DNA of 64,000 nt from Actinernus sp. WN-2022 (GCA_030867875.1 JAOWCC010001589.1:77647537-77711536); one strand, 5' to 3'. Numbered from the stretch's first letter, positions 24,039 to 35,581 are shown. Translations and numbers: made by a program. The notes: generated by a model from the letters alone, not told the origin.

Positions 24039-26397
24039 GTTTGCTGTAGAAGTGAAACTAGCAAAGGACGAAACGAGTTGACTTGTCATGTGGACTCCGA
24101 ACTAAGCGCAAAGGACCGCGCTCACTCTTCTGAATTCAAAGCAAAGCCGATTTCAAAAGTGAATATTAAAACTAACAGAACAACATAGAAAACGCTGGCG
24201 CATCAGAATTGAATAGAAATATGAATTTTTGAAATCCTCAGCTTTAAAATGAAATGTTTCTCGAGATTTTGTTTGCTGTAGAAGTGAAACTAGCAAAGGA
24301 CGAAACGAGTTGACTTGTCATGTGGACTCCGAACTAAGCGCAAAGGACCGCGCTCACTGTTCTGAATTCAAAGCAAAGCCGATTTGAAAAGTGAATATTA
24401 AAACTAACAGAACAACATAGAAAACGCTGGCGCATCAGAATTGAATAGAAAGATGAATTTTTGAAATCCTCAACTTTAAAATGAAATGTTTCTCTAGATT
24501 TTGTTTGCTGTAGAAGTGAAACTAGCAAAGGACGAAACGAGTTGACTTGTCATGTGGACTCCGAACTAAGCGCAAAGGACCGCGCTCACTGTTCTGAATT
24601 CAAAGCAAAGCCGATTTCAAAAGTGAATATTAAAACTAACAGAACAACATAGAAAACGCTGGCGCATCAGAATTGAATAGAAAGATGAATTTTTGAAATC
24701 CTCAACTTTAAAATGAAATGTTTCTCTAGATTTTGTTTGCTGTAGAAGTGAAACTAGCAAAGGACGAAACGAGTTGACTTGTCATGTGGACTCCGAACTA
24801 AGCGCAAAGGACCGCGCTCACTGTTCTGAATTCAAAGCAAAGCCGATTTGAAAAGTGAATATTAAAACTAACAGAACAACATAGAAAACGCTGGCGCATC
24901 AGAATTGAATAGAAAGATGATTTTTTGAAATCCTCAACTTTAAAATGAAATGTTTCTCTAGATTTTGTTTGCTGTAGAAGTGAAACTAGCAACGGACGAA
25001 ACGAGTTGACTTGTCATGTGGACTCCGAACTAAGCGCAAAGGACCGCGCTCACTGTTCTGAATTCAAAGCAAAGCCGATTTCAAAAGTGAATATTAAAAC
25101 TAACAGAACAACATAGAAAACGCTGGCGCATCAGAATTGAATAGAAAGATGAATTTTTGAAATCCTCAACTTTAAAATGAAATGATTCTCGAGATTTTGT
25201 TTGCTGTAGAAGTGAAACTAGCAAAGGACGAAACGAGTGCACTTGTCATGTGGACTCCGAACTAAGCGCAAAGGACCGCGCTCACTGTTCTGAATTCAAA
25301 GCAAAGCCGATTTGAAAAGTGAACATTAAAACTAACAGAACAACACAGAAAACGCTGGTGCATCAGAAGTGAATGGAAAGACGAATTTTTGAAATCCTCA
25401 ACTTTAAAATGAAATGTTTCTCTATATTTTGTTTGCTGTAGAAGTGAAACTAGCAAAGGACGAAACGAGTTGACTTGTCATGTGGACTCCGAACTAAGCG
25501 CAAAGGACCGCGCTCACTGTTCTGAATTCAAAGCAAAGCCGATTTGAAAAGTGAATATTAAAACTAACAGAACAACATAGAAAACGCTGGCGCATCAGAA
25601 TTGAATAGAAAGATGAATTTTTGAAATCCTCAACTTTAAAATGAAATGATTCTCGAGTTTTTGTTTGCTGTAGAAGTGAAACTAGCAAAGGACGAAACGA
25701 GTTGACTTGTCATGTGGACTCCGAACTAAAGTGCGAACGACCGCGCTCACTGTTCTGAATTCAAAGCAAAGCCGATTTGAAAAGTGAACATTAAAACTAA
25801 CAGAACATCACAGAAAACGCTGGCGCATCAGAATTGAATGGAAAGACGTATTTTTGAAATCCTCAGCTTTAAAATGAAATGTTTTTCGAGTTTTTGTTTG
25901 CTGTAGAAGTGAAACTAGCAAAGGACGAAACGAGTTGACTTGTCATGTGGACTCCGAACTAAAGTGCGAACGACCGCGCTCACTGTCAAAGCCGATTTGA
26001 AAAGTGAACATTAAAACTAACAGAACATCACAGAAAACGCTGGCGCATCAGAATTGAATGGAAAGACGTATTTTTGAAATCCTCAGCTTTAAAATGAAAT
26101 GTTTCTCGAGATTTTGTTTGCTGTAGAAGTGAAACTAGCAAAGGAAGAAACGAGTTGACTTGTCATGTGGACTCCGAACTAAAGTGCGAACGACCGCGCT
26201 CACTGTTCTGAATTCAAAGCAAAGCCGATTTGAAAAGTGAACATTAAAACTAACAGAACATCACAGAAAACGCTGGCGCATCAGAATTGAATGGAAAGAC
26301 GTATTTTTGAAATCCTCAGCTTTAAAATGAAATGTTTCTCGAGATTTTGTTTGCTGTAGAAGTGAGACTAGCAAAGGACGAAACGAGTTGACTTGTC
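24039..26397. repeat. 232-bp satellite array, ~10 copies
   Basis: GTTTGCTGTAGAAGTGA(A/G)AC marks eleven unit starts spaced 232 bases, except for one unit near 25897 that has lost about 11-14 bases. Early copies are almost identical; the last three form a subtype with GAACTAAAGTGCGAACGACC in place of GAACTAAGCGCAAAGGACC. The left border (23998-24038) carries an inverted copy of that subtype's CGAACTAAAGTGCGAACG and AGTTGACTTGTC, giving a palindromic start. The 64-codon minus-strand frames repeated in it lack ATG context or domains. Confidence 0.95.
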
Positions 26398-27141
26398 TAA
26401 AAATTGCACTCAGACTGAGAGGATGATTTTGAGTTCGCGTTATTTTAATATTCTTTCACCAGAGAATGAGGGGGCGGAGCTTAGAATGATTCAAGGCCTC
26501 TCCATTTTCCCAAGGGAATGAGAGAGGCGGGGCTTAGCGTGTTCAACTTCGAATACTAATGATTCAATTCGGAATAATGATGAGTTGCAGTTCATCAGAA
26601 ATAAATATTAATGAGCGATATGCTCATTATCAAACTACCCAGCAAAGTTTCCAACTGTTTGTAGATGCCTTGACGTTTAGTTTTTCAACTCAGAACTGAA
26701 TATTAACCATAAGAAAGCATTTTCCGCTTACAACAGAAACATTTCTATTCAACATCGAAGTTAGAATGACGGTGAAAGATTGAGATTGGCAGTCTCCCAT
26801 ACAAAATTGCGTAAAATGTAGTAGAACTTTAAGGATAATTTCCAACAACTAATGTGTAGCGTGGAAAGTAACGAAAGGTAGGATTGAGTAAATAAACATG
26901 TCAACAGCAATAAGCAGCTTACAACAGGTCGAATTCGCAAATGGTCGAGAAGAAAACAGCGAAAACCAAGCTGCACTTGGCGGTTTTTGACCATTTTCTT
27001 TGTTATTTTTCAGTAGGAATTCGAACTTGCCGCGGGTAGGCAGTGTCGGCATTGAGCGCTAATTAGATTGGCGCCTCAAAGTGTCCAGCCATTCTGCCCT
27101 ATGTGTAATTTATAGCTTGGAGGTGTTAATGTTAGGTACGT

Positions 27142-27250
27142 TGCGCTATGTTAATGCGAATTAAAACAAGCCTATCATATGTAATTTCATTCAACTAGAT
27201 TAAAATTTTGAGTTAATATTCGCGCAAATGAAGTCCAGGGGGGGTTAAGC
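27142..27250. repeat. Direct repeat right of the satellite array
   Basis: Matches 23231-23340, including CGCGCAAATGAAGTYCAGGG and GGGGTTAAG. Confidence 0.75.
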
Positions 27251-27484
27251 CATTTTAAAATTTTATTTTGGCTGTCATTTCCCCCCCTGAACATCAATGT
27301 TAACCAAATTAAGAAGACCCCCTGCAGTTTTCTATGGGTAACACTTTGGTGAAATCCCTATGTCTTTACCATGTTCCTTTCTACCTCTAAAAATCCATCG
27401 CCCTTTTGGTTTTGCCCGCAAAGCATCCTGGGACAAGATTCATTTTCTATTTCGCAGTCCAGAACTGGATTCAATAACGTTACA

Positions 27485-27780
27485 GCATTAAAATCATAGT
27501 TTTGGTACTAAACACGATGAACACAACATATTGGTTCCAAATTTGGGGTAAGAAATGTGAACCTTGCGAAACTGAGGGGGGAGGGGTGGAAAATAGTATG
27601 CCTTTCCTGTTAATAATGGTACCCTCCCCATTTAGAAGTGGGTTGAATGAAGTTGAAGTTTAAAAATCATAGTTTTGGTACTAAACACGACGAACACAAC
27701 ATATTGTTTGCAAATTTTGAGTAAGATCTGCAAACCTTTCAAAACTGAGGGGGGGGGGGGGAAGAGGGGTGGAAACCATT
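27485..27780. repeat. Tandem duplication, ~172-bp unit, G-rich 3' ends
   Basis: AATCATAGTTTTGGTACTAA begins copies at 27488 and 27662; both end in AACTGAGGGGGG. The phrase GATTATCGTTAGCGGTA following the second copy recurs at 27985. Confidence 0.8.
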
Positions 27781-28008
27781 GTCTGATTATCGTTAGCGGT
27801 ATCCACTAGTGTAATATAATAGATATAATAAAATGAATAATAACAGCGGACAAAGAAACGCAATTGATGTTATCGAAAGTAGTTTTTGTCGTAGAGCACG
27901 ATATTTGACATCATTTTGTGGGGGAGGGGGAGATATTTTCTAGCCCCATTTTCGTTAAATCAGGTTAAACTCTCAGTATCATTAGATTATCGTTAGCGGT
28001 ACCCACTT

Positions 28009-28300
28009 GTAATAATAATAATAATAATAACAACAACAATAATAATAATAACAATAACAATAACAATAATAGTGATAGTGATAGTAATAGTAATAGTAAT
28101 AGTAATAGTAATAGTAATAGTAATAGTAATAGTAATAGTAATAGTAATAGTAATAGTAATAGTAATAGTAATAGTAATAGTAATAGTAATAGTAATAGTA
28201 ATAGTAATAACAATAATAATAATAACAATAATAACAATAATAACAATAATAACAATAATAACAATAATAACAATAACAATAATAATAATAATAATAATTG
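28009..28300. repeat. (AATAGT)n / (AATAAC)n microsatellite
   Basis: About 290 bases of AAT, AATAGT and AATAAC units. All repetitive frames over it (poly-Leu, poly-Tyr, Ile-Thr) are artefacts. Confidence 0.95.
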
Positions 28301-29720
28301 GGGAACATTGTTGTATTAGAGAGATTGGACTATTGTTGTTACTATTAAAGGCAGTCTGCGCATCACACCAGGCACAGGCATATTCACACTCCAATTGTGT
28401 TGGCCGTCGTTGATTGTAGCGCGGCGTGGATAAGAAGATTAGAAATGCATGAAAATGAATACGAGATAAGATCTCAAACACGATTTTGAGACCAGAAACG
28501 CGCTTTACTGAGTTGCCTGCTTGATGTTTCAATAGTAGATCTCTATTTTTACACTAAAGAACAGCTAAGGGGCCGACCCAAAAAAATATCCTGCAGAGCA
28601 AATCAGTGTCTTTATCTTCTGTATTTTTACAAAATAATTTTCCTGCCGCATCTGTGAGAGATAAAAAAATGTTTTATTACAAGAAAACCTATATATTCTA
28701 AATTAAATTGATTGCAAAATGGTGATCGAGGACTTCAAATAATAACATTCCACAAAAGGAAATTACCAATCTTATTGTTTTCAAATGAGTTATCAGCTAA
28801 CTTTACCGAGTTTCGCGCTAGGTGTTTTATCACTAGTAAACCTCCATAGCAATTTGGCGATAAAGTTCCTTGCTTTTTACGAAATGACTGATCGATGTAT
28901 TGTTGAAATGAGTTCCCCGATATATTTACTGGGTATTTACTTACAAGTACGTGACCTAAGATCAACATCAAACGGAAATGAATATGTTCACGTGATCGAA
29001 TACATCATTTGTTTTGATTACACGAGTTTGTTTCTTTTTGTATATTGATTGTTGCGTTGGTCGTAAGCATGATTTAACAAGTTGCCTGCTAACTTCACTG
29101 AGTTTCCCGCTACGTAATTCCTTAACAATATACCTTGACTATGTTCTAAATATCCATATGATTGCCAAGTCAATCAAAGTGTGGTATTTGTTGATGTTTG
29201 GCAGTTATTGAATCCCTAATCACCGAGCGATTAGTATGAAATATATCGAAATCTAGAAATGACTACCGTATTTCAAGGCTATCAAATGGTCCTTTAAAAA
29301 TCGACTGTGCTCAATCGCTCGCGAAATAATTATGCGATGCTAGATTGCTTGCCATAGTTGGTCGCTCTGCTCGCAAAGCTGACTGCAGTGCTCATTGCTC
29401 GCACTTGTCCGAAAAATCAAAATGCTCGGTCTCGCAAATAAAATCATGGTGCTCGCAAGTGTTCGCACAGGACCATTTGGTAGCCGCCCTTATTTCACTT
29501 TTGAAATGGCCGCATTATATTTAACTTAACCGTTTTAAGATGTAAGCAATTTTCCCCGGTCACGTGATTGATGACGTCACGTGATTAAATGACATGTTGG
29601 CATTTGTTATGTGCCTGACGTTATTTCTCGTGAGTTTGGTTGAGTTTGAACCAGCCGTTTTTAAGATATAGGCAATGTTCCCACGATCACGTGATTGATG
29701 ACGTCATTTGTTTATGTCTT

Positions 29721-30037
29721 CAGACATTGTTTACCAAGTGTCAACCCATGTTTTGTGAAAGTTCCAAGCCGGTTGAAATAGTTTTGCTATTTTTTTGGCA
29801 AAAACATAGCTTTGAGAGTTGCACGCTGGGATATTCGGGACGCTGAGATCACGTGATCGATGACATCATTTGTTTTGAATGCACAGATGTGTTTGTTTTC
29901 ATGTATTTTATGTTGTGTGTAAGTTTCGTGGTGATCGGCCTTACAGTTTATGAGTTATGGCCGTAAACATGATTTAGCGAGTTGCCCGCCAACTTCACTG
30001 AGTTGCCCGCTGAGTTACCCGCTAACTTCACTACGGT
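29721..30037 (-). repeat. Right terminal inverted repeat of the giant element
   Basis: Begins CAGACATTGTTTACCAAGTG and ends CTTCACTACGGT just before the AGATAATTT duplication; reverse complement of 21362-21677. Confidence 0.88.
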
Positions 30038-30046
30038 AGATAATTT

Positions 30047-30744
30047 GCATTGAACTAGGTCGACGCATAAAACGTTCGCCGTCTGAAACGGGCCTTAGCA
30101 CATGTCTTGACTCTGTATGACAGGCAAGCAACTTGTGATCATTCAGTAAAAGACCGCGACACATACAAATGTTGGAGGTTGGATCATTATGGGGAAAATA
30201 TCAAACTTTTATCCGAAAAGAAAATGAAGAGCCATAATAACAATGACTACGAATGATTTCCATATTCTTGCCTTTTTATGCATTTCATCAGTCCTAGTCT
30301 ATTGTTGTTGCGTGCTCAACTCTTCAGTCAGAATATTTGCCCATGCATTTGGAGATGAGCTATAGTCTCGAATGTGTTTCACTTTCATGTTTTTATTTAG
30401 CCCGAATATTGAATTAAACCAGTTTTTGTGCTTATCAGATAGTTAAATCACAAACAAAGAGACCAATCGACAAGGCCGGTAATAGGTTGCTAACTCATGT
30501 CTTCATCCTTCAAATCCTTGCATAAGACATATTTACACTCACCTGTTTACCGAGGCAACGTTATCAATCTCAAAGGCTGGTGATTCTCCAGGGACCTACC
30601 TGTGTTATTTCTAAATATGCTATAACCATAAATGTATTGTAAAAACCTAGGCCATCTGTTGTTAAATAAACTACAAATGTACATCATTGCAAAAATCGCT
30701 TGCATGTGCATGTTGTTACATAGGTCATGTGGTCACGTGATAAA
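30047..30744. other. Spacer
   Basis: Unique AT-rich sequence with no gene, repeat or structured motif that I can support. Confidence 0.35.
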
Positions 30745-31035
30745 AGACTAATCAAGTTATTCAAGTTGTGAATTAATCAAGTTTTTCAAGTTGCAATTAA
30801 TCAAGTTTTCAAGTTATAAATAATCAAGATTTGTTATAAATAATCAAGTTCAGTTACTGATTAATCAAGTTTCTTTGCTAAACAATCAAGTAGATAACTA
30901 CGAATTAATCAAGTTTTCAAGTTGCGAATAAATCAAGTTTTCAAGTTGCAATTAATCAAAATGTGTTATAAACAATCAAGTTCAGTTACTGATTAATCAA
31001 GTTTTGTTGTTAAATAATCAAGTAGAAATGTAAAA
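30745..31035 (-). repeat. AATCAAGTT minisatellite (reverse of 17405-20268)
   Basis: AATCAAGTTTTCAAGTTGC and shorter AATCAAGT units, about fifteen in all. It is the reverse complement of the array around 17.4-20.3 kb, so the two arrays flank the giant element in opposite orientation. Confidence 0.85.
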
Positions 31036-31774
31036 CAATCATAGTATGCCGTATTGATTCATCGGAACGTGAATAGTCTTATGAGCCATATCGCTTGATA
31101 TTTTGAAGCTGAATGCTCATCAGTTTGAAAACATCGTAATAGCAAAATATCAAATTTCGGTTATCTATCATCCGTGAGAGCCTAAAAAGACATCTCTGAG
31201 CTAGTCAACACTAGACGCTCGGCAAGTAACTAAAGGCCGTGACTTGAATTAGAAAAAGTAACTTCGGATTTGCGCAGACTGGCTACCTTTCAAAAGGACC
31301 TGGTATAAGTACTTGGACCTCGAAGACGATATCTTTCCACTGCGGCCCGTGCAGGTATATATCTGTGATTCGGCTTCACTGTTGACCGAATGAGTTTGGT
31401 AGAAACTTTAATACATGATCTTGGCCAGATTTTTCAGGGCAAACTAAGGATTTGTGTTTTTAAGTATTAAGAAATATAAACCTTCAGAACTGAGATTCGA
31501 GTAATTTTCAAGTGTTTAAAATTTCTCCAAACATTTTACAGTAGCCCGCAGTGAAACTGGAAGTAAAAGCAATGAATACAATACATTTTATCTTATATAC
31601 ATTGGTTTATTTTAACACTAATGAGAATTAGTGTTACCAGTCTGTTCAGCCTAAATTACACTTAGATTCTTTAAGATAATATTTAAGTTAGCTTTATGTC
31701 ATTTTATGTACCTTTATAAAAATGCTCATATGCATTGTAACTTTAGTGTTTTTACCTCCGAAAGGCATTGCTGT
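31036..31774. other. Spacer
   Basis: No supported feature beyond a small ACACTAATGAGAATTAGTGT palindrome at 31615-31634. Confidence 0.4.
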
Positions 31775-32035
31775 GGCAATGGAGAGGGAAGCCATTCGGA
31801 AGAGCTTTCGGGAGTCTCCCGGTTCAGGTGGTCTAAGCCGCTGGCCGAAAGAACGAAGGCTCTGGAGTTCAAATATAAGTTTCCGAGTTCCTAAACTGTT
31901 TTAGTAAATCATTTTACAACTTAGTAAACTCCAAACAATTCCAAATTAAGTAAACTTCAGCTGTTAAAGTCTTAGGCTTATCTTTTAAGTAGTTTTCTCA
32001 TTTTTCGCGAAATATTTAACGTAAATACGCGTACG
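31775..32035 (+). repeat. tRNA-derived SINE-like repeat, copy 1
   Basis: TGGTCTAAGCCGCTGGCC resembles a Pol III A box of Ser/Leu-type tRNAs, and GGAGTTCAAATA resembles a decayed B box. The body (CTGGCCGAAAGAACGAAGGC...AGTCTTAGGCTTATC) recurs at 47328-47380 and 48160-48250, where it is interrupted. Class is inferred from box-like motifs only. Confidence 0.5.
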
Positions 32036-32079
32036 TATTTAAAATTAGAAACAGGTCTGATTGCCTCTGTTTCCCTTTA

Positions 32080-32650
32080 AGATCGGAACACAAGAAGGGA
32101 CAAGTTCCGGGGACTAATCCACTCATGTGGATGACTCAATTTTCATGAAAATTCTTGTCGCGGGTTAAAACTGGTTAAAATTAAGAGGACAAAATTTGAT
32201 TGCCCCCTCGTGTGAACAGTTCATGCAACATTTCCCTTAGATCTTAGATTTTTACTTCCTTGGATAAGTTACAATACAATGATGAAGTACAAAGTCAATA
32301 AAATACTTCAAGTGCGGACAATAATAGTTAAATACAGGTATAATAAATAGCCATGTAGATGTGAGCTTTTTTAAATAAATAAATATATAAACAAATTATA
32401 AATGCCTCACTGAGATGTGGAGGAGGCTTCGTGGACTTGATAAAATTAACTTGATTATCAAGTCCCCTCGTCTGAACACAACAAGGGATTTGTCCCCGCG
32501 AAACGCCCCTTTGTCTGCACACAAGAGATTTGTCCCCCGGGACATGTCCCTGGCACTTGTCCCTTCGTGTGTACCGGCCATTAGTTTCGGAGGGAAACTG
32601 GGGAGACGCGCGCGCGACCGGCTTATCAAACGCGCATGCGCGTGACGTTT
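32080..32650. repeat. Decayed repeat rich in GGGACAAGT/ACTTGTCCC motifs
   Basis: GGGACAAGTTCC at 32096 and several TTTGTCCC/CTTGTCCC modules at 32487-32570 lie in opposite orientation, with CGTGTGAACAG/CGTCTGAACACA next to them. Suggests a MITE with inverted ends; borders are not clear. 32600-32650 is rich in CGCGCG. Confidence 0.45.
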
Positions 32651-32851
32651 TTCCGCGGTGTGAGGCCGATATTATCTAATCCTGACCTGTTTTCTATTTG
32701 GCTGAGCGTAGCGAAAGAAAATAGAATAAGATTGTCTCGTGCATGTTGCATTGCGCGTTACAAGAAAGAGATGCATTAATCAAATCGTGCATGTGTCCGT
32801 TTAGTCCGGGGGGAGGGCTGGGGGAGGGGGTTAGTAATTACATGCTATTAC

Positions 32852-33290
32852 ATGAAGAATTCGATAGCACATAGAGCGGCAATTGTGTGGAACCTGCTCA
32901 CTCCTGACTTACCGGAGACCTCAAATGTAAAGAATTTTACCAGTATGGCTAGTAAATCACAGGCCCTGCATAATTTAGATTTTGGAGCTGAATCACCGCA
33001 AACTGCTCCTCACAAGAACGATTATTATAAATATTACTGAATTATTAGTTTTAAAATAGATGATTAATAACAATGATATGGTCATAACAAATTTTGATTT
33101 TTACCAATATATCAGTGTAATTTAAAATAGTTAGTTTTTAACAACATTATATATAGTTAGCATTTTAATGTGAAATTTGAATAAAGTTAACTAGTATATT
33201 TTAGTATTATACACGACCCCACAAGCGGCAACGCTTTAATCTTTTATCGTGTTTAAATAAAAGTTATTGTATTTTATTGTATTGTATATG
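32852..33290 (+). pseudogene. 3' end of a non-LTR (LINE) retrotransposon
   Basis: The 62-codon open frame 32852-33040 begins KNSIAHRAAIVWNLLTPDL, the motif found at the extreme C-terminus of many invertebrate LINE reverse transcriptases (NS..YRAA..WNSLP..L), and ends after HKNDYYKYY. A ~250-base 3' UTR follows, ending in (TATTG)n / TATTGTATTTTATTGTATTG at 33263-33290, the microsatellite tail typical of CR1/L2-like elements. The rest of the element is missing, as expected for 5' truncation. Confidence 0.75.
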
Positions 33291-33459
33291 ATAACTGGTT
33301 AGGTATTTGCGCGGTCATGGGGTTCAGAACCGGACCCGGTTTTACGATTTATTGTGATTTATTTCTGTCCACTAGCATAAGATATAAGATGATCCTTCGT
33401 TAATAACCCTGATCAAGAGAGCACAAGTGAGAGGTATTCTCCAATACGCATGCGCACCT

Positions 33460-33675
33460 GTGCGATGATATAAATGTCGAATAAAAAATATTTTTAGTAA
33501 CCGGAAGCAGTTGAAGCAAAGTGGGCGCGCGCGACAACAAAAACAAATTGCGCGGAAATATTTTGCCGGCTTTTGATGCCGTTTTTTTTTAGTTGTCGTT
33601 CACGCGCGCGCCCACTTTGCTTCAACTGCTTCCGGTTACTATAAAAAGCGATTTTATTCGACATTATCATCGCAC
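33460..33675. mobile_element. Foldback element with ~100-bp arms
   Basis: GTGCGATGATATAAATGTCG at the left pairs with CGACATTATCATCGCAC at the right. The arms also contain TAACCGGAAGCAGTTGAAGC / GCTTCAACTGCTTCCGGTTA and AAAGTGGGCGCGCG. Short central loop at 33545-33585. Confidence 0.85.
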
Positions 33676-33954
33676 GACACACACTACGAAATTCTCTCTC
33701 CTCGTCGAAGCGACTCGGACGATATCGGTTTTCTCGTGCAATTTAACGTGGAATTACCTCGTCAGGCATGTGATTTTCCTTGAATCGCATAGTCCGATGA
33801 ATTACTAGAAGATTTAGTACTTTTGTTGATATTTTGCTAAGTTCTAAATAGCGAGCGTAGTCTACAGTGGTGATTCCACTCTGAATCACCACTCCGTCTC
33901 AGCCAATCAGCGTCTGATTTCGCAAATGCACCGTGCGATTCAGCCAATATTTTC

Positions 33955-34062
33955 GCGCCGTTTTTTTTTAGTTGTCGCGCACCCGCGCGCCCACTTTGCT
34001 TCAACTGCTTCCGGTTACTATAAAAAGTGATTTTATTCGACATTATCACCACACACTACATG
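33955..34062. mobile_element. Solo right arm of the same foldback family
   Basis: GCCGTTTTTTTTTAGTTGTC through CTTTGCTTCAACTGCTTCCG to TTTTATTCGACATTATCA repeats the right arm of 33460-33675 about 370 bases further on, without its partner arm. Confidence 0.8.
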
Positions 34063-34127
34063 ATTCCCTATCCTACTTATATGCTCTCTTGCCCTGACTT
34101 ATTATTTTGACGGTTGTCTATAATCCG

Positions 34128-34179
34128 TAGCCTGTACACAGACCTCCGTAAGGGATTACGGAGGTCTGTGTACAGGCTA
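34128..34179. mobile_element. 52-bp hairpin element with 8-bp TSD
   Basis: TAGCCTGTACACAGACCTCC and GGAGGTCTGTGTACAGGCTA are perfect reverse complements separated by about 12 bases. ATAATCCG lies directly outside on both sides (34120-34127 and 34180-34187). The unit therefore looks transposed and not just palindromic. The TAGCCTG/CAGGCTA termini are the same as those of the 854-bp element at 34452. Confidence 0.75.
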
Positions 34180-34451
34180 ATAATCCGGAATTCCTCATAT
34201 TCCTTCATTTTTTCCCATCCAGACCGAATAATGCAACATATTTTTTAAATAAAGGTTTTTTGATGTGATTCTTACTTGAACGTACTTTAGAATTGAACAT
34301 GTTGTACTGAAACTACAGGATTTTGCAAGGATTTCCAGCATTGAGAAATATCGTATCTGAACACACGTAATATTAAATACAATAATTTTACATTTGTGGA
34401 TATCGCCTCTCAGCCAATCAGCGATTTCCACGTCACGCGCTTACCCTTGCT

Positions 34452-35305
34452 TAGCCTGAATCCGGTTCGTTCCTCCCGAGCGCCGATAATGCCGTCCAGT
34501 GACGTCACTATCATATTTTATAATTTCGCATAATTATCATAAGTAACTCCGTCAGAGAAGACGGCAGGATTTTTTGTTTCTGTTTTGCCGGGCTCGCGAT
34601 GGTTGATCGTTGATGAGTTTCAGTGGAGTGCTTGTCTTTGGCAAAGACCTTAAATTCGTAAGGAAAACGACTGGAAATGGATTGAAAGTGTCCTGCAAAA
34701 TAACCGGCCGGCTGTCCTGTACACATATACGTTTTTTCACGTCGCTAGTCGACGCATTCGCGGGGTTGTTGATAATCGATTATTCATTCACACTCAGTGG
34801 TAAAACTGTCGCTACTCTCTTCAAGGAACTGTTCTTTCCCGTAAAAGAGTCTTCGAACTTCTTTGTAAATTCTCCAAATATCCTTTGATGCTTCTCTACT
34901 TTTCTGCTGCATTATTTACAAAGGCGATCTCTCCCTGTCTCGAACCGAACGGCAGATCGAGACACTTTACCAGTAACGGCGGAACTGAGACGAAGGCCTC
35001 AAATGTTACTGAACGATTTGTTGCTTCGAAAAGGTTTTCACAGCAGACATTTAAGAGGCATTTGAGAAGCAAATGGGATGTAGATAGGTAGGGTCTTAAT
35101 TTTGACATAATCTGAAATAATTTCTCAAGACGAGAGCTTTGTTTTTTGTGACCCAACGAACTCTTTTCAGCCGCCGCGGCAGTTTCATTTGCATAAATTA
35201 AAATTTTAATCCGCTTTGACGTCACTGGACGGCATTATCGTCGAATGAATTCAGACGTCTTTCTCGGGAGGAACGAACCAGAAGAGACGGCTGAAATTCA
35301 GGCTA
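34452..35305. mobile_element. Non-autonomous hAT-like element, 854 bp, 8-bp TSD
   Basis: Ends TAGCCTGAAT...ATTCAGGCTA; CCCTTGCT is duplicated exactly at 34444-34451 and 35306-35313. Inner inverted segments include TTCGTTCCTCCCGAG / CTCGGGAGGAACGAA and GATAATGCCGTCCAGTGACG / CGTCACTGGACGGCATTATC. An 8-bp TSD with TAG-type ends fits hAT elements. Counting ambiguous border bases the duplication could be 10 bp, so a Mutator-type origin is not excluded. Open frames inside (34610-34888 +, 34896-35225 -) show no domain. Confidence 0.85.
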
Positions 35306-35359
35306 CCCTTGCTTCGAACAACCGGGCCCAGGTCCAAGTATTGTTTATAAAATATTTAA

Positions 35360-35432
35360 AATAATACATGGACGCTTGGAGATATAGAATTTATCTTCTC
35401 GTGTTCAACTCGATATGTCTAAGCACTCACTC

Positions 35433-35464
<32 letters not shown>

Positions 35465-35494
35465 TTCTATATCTCCAAGCTCCCATGTATTATT
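35360..35494. repeat. Near-perfect palindrome, 135 bp
   Basis: AATAATACATGG at the left pairs with CCATGTATTATT at the right. About 55 bases per arm (CTTGGAGATATAGAATTTAT... ) match almost without error around a ~20-base loop. Confidence 0.9.
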
Positions 35495-35581
35495 CTCTAT
35501 ACATATACTACCACAAGCATCCAGTACGATCTGTCAATTTTCACAATTGAAATATATAATAACACAGATGAAATAAATAGA

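Larger units (their letters stand above)
21362..30037. mobile_element. Giant non-autonomous TIR element with 9-bp TSD (8.68 kb)
   Basis: The ends ACCGTAGTGAAGTTAGCGGG and CCCGCTAACTTCACTACGGT are exact reverse complements and begin TIRs of about 316 bases (21362-21677 and 29721-30037) with only a few differences. The same nine bases, AGATAATTT, flank the unit directly (21353-21361 and 30038-30046), a clean target-site duplication. Long TIRs plus a 9-bp TSD are typical of Mutator-like elements (MULEs). No transposase frame is visible. Inside, in order: duplicated subterminal modules (21700-22860), an AAT microsatellite, unique sequence, a 232-bp satellite array, duplicated G-rich modules, a second microsatellite, and further subterminal modules (28500-29700) partly inverted relative to the left ones. 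Confidence 0.85.

Noticed and set aside
24334..25688. Four near-identical 64-codon minus-strand frames that could look like a small gene family
   Set aside because: They are the same phase of the 232-bp satellite; no domain, and other units of the array break the frame.
24039..26397. Hammerhead ribozyme in the satellite unit (GGACGAAACGAG)
   Set aside because: GAAAC is present but no CTGANGA with a matching stem II on either strand.
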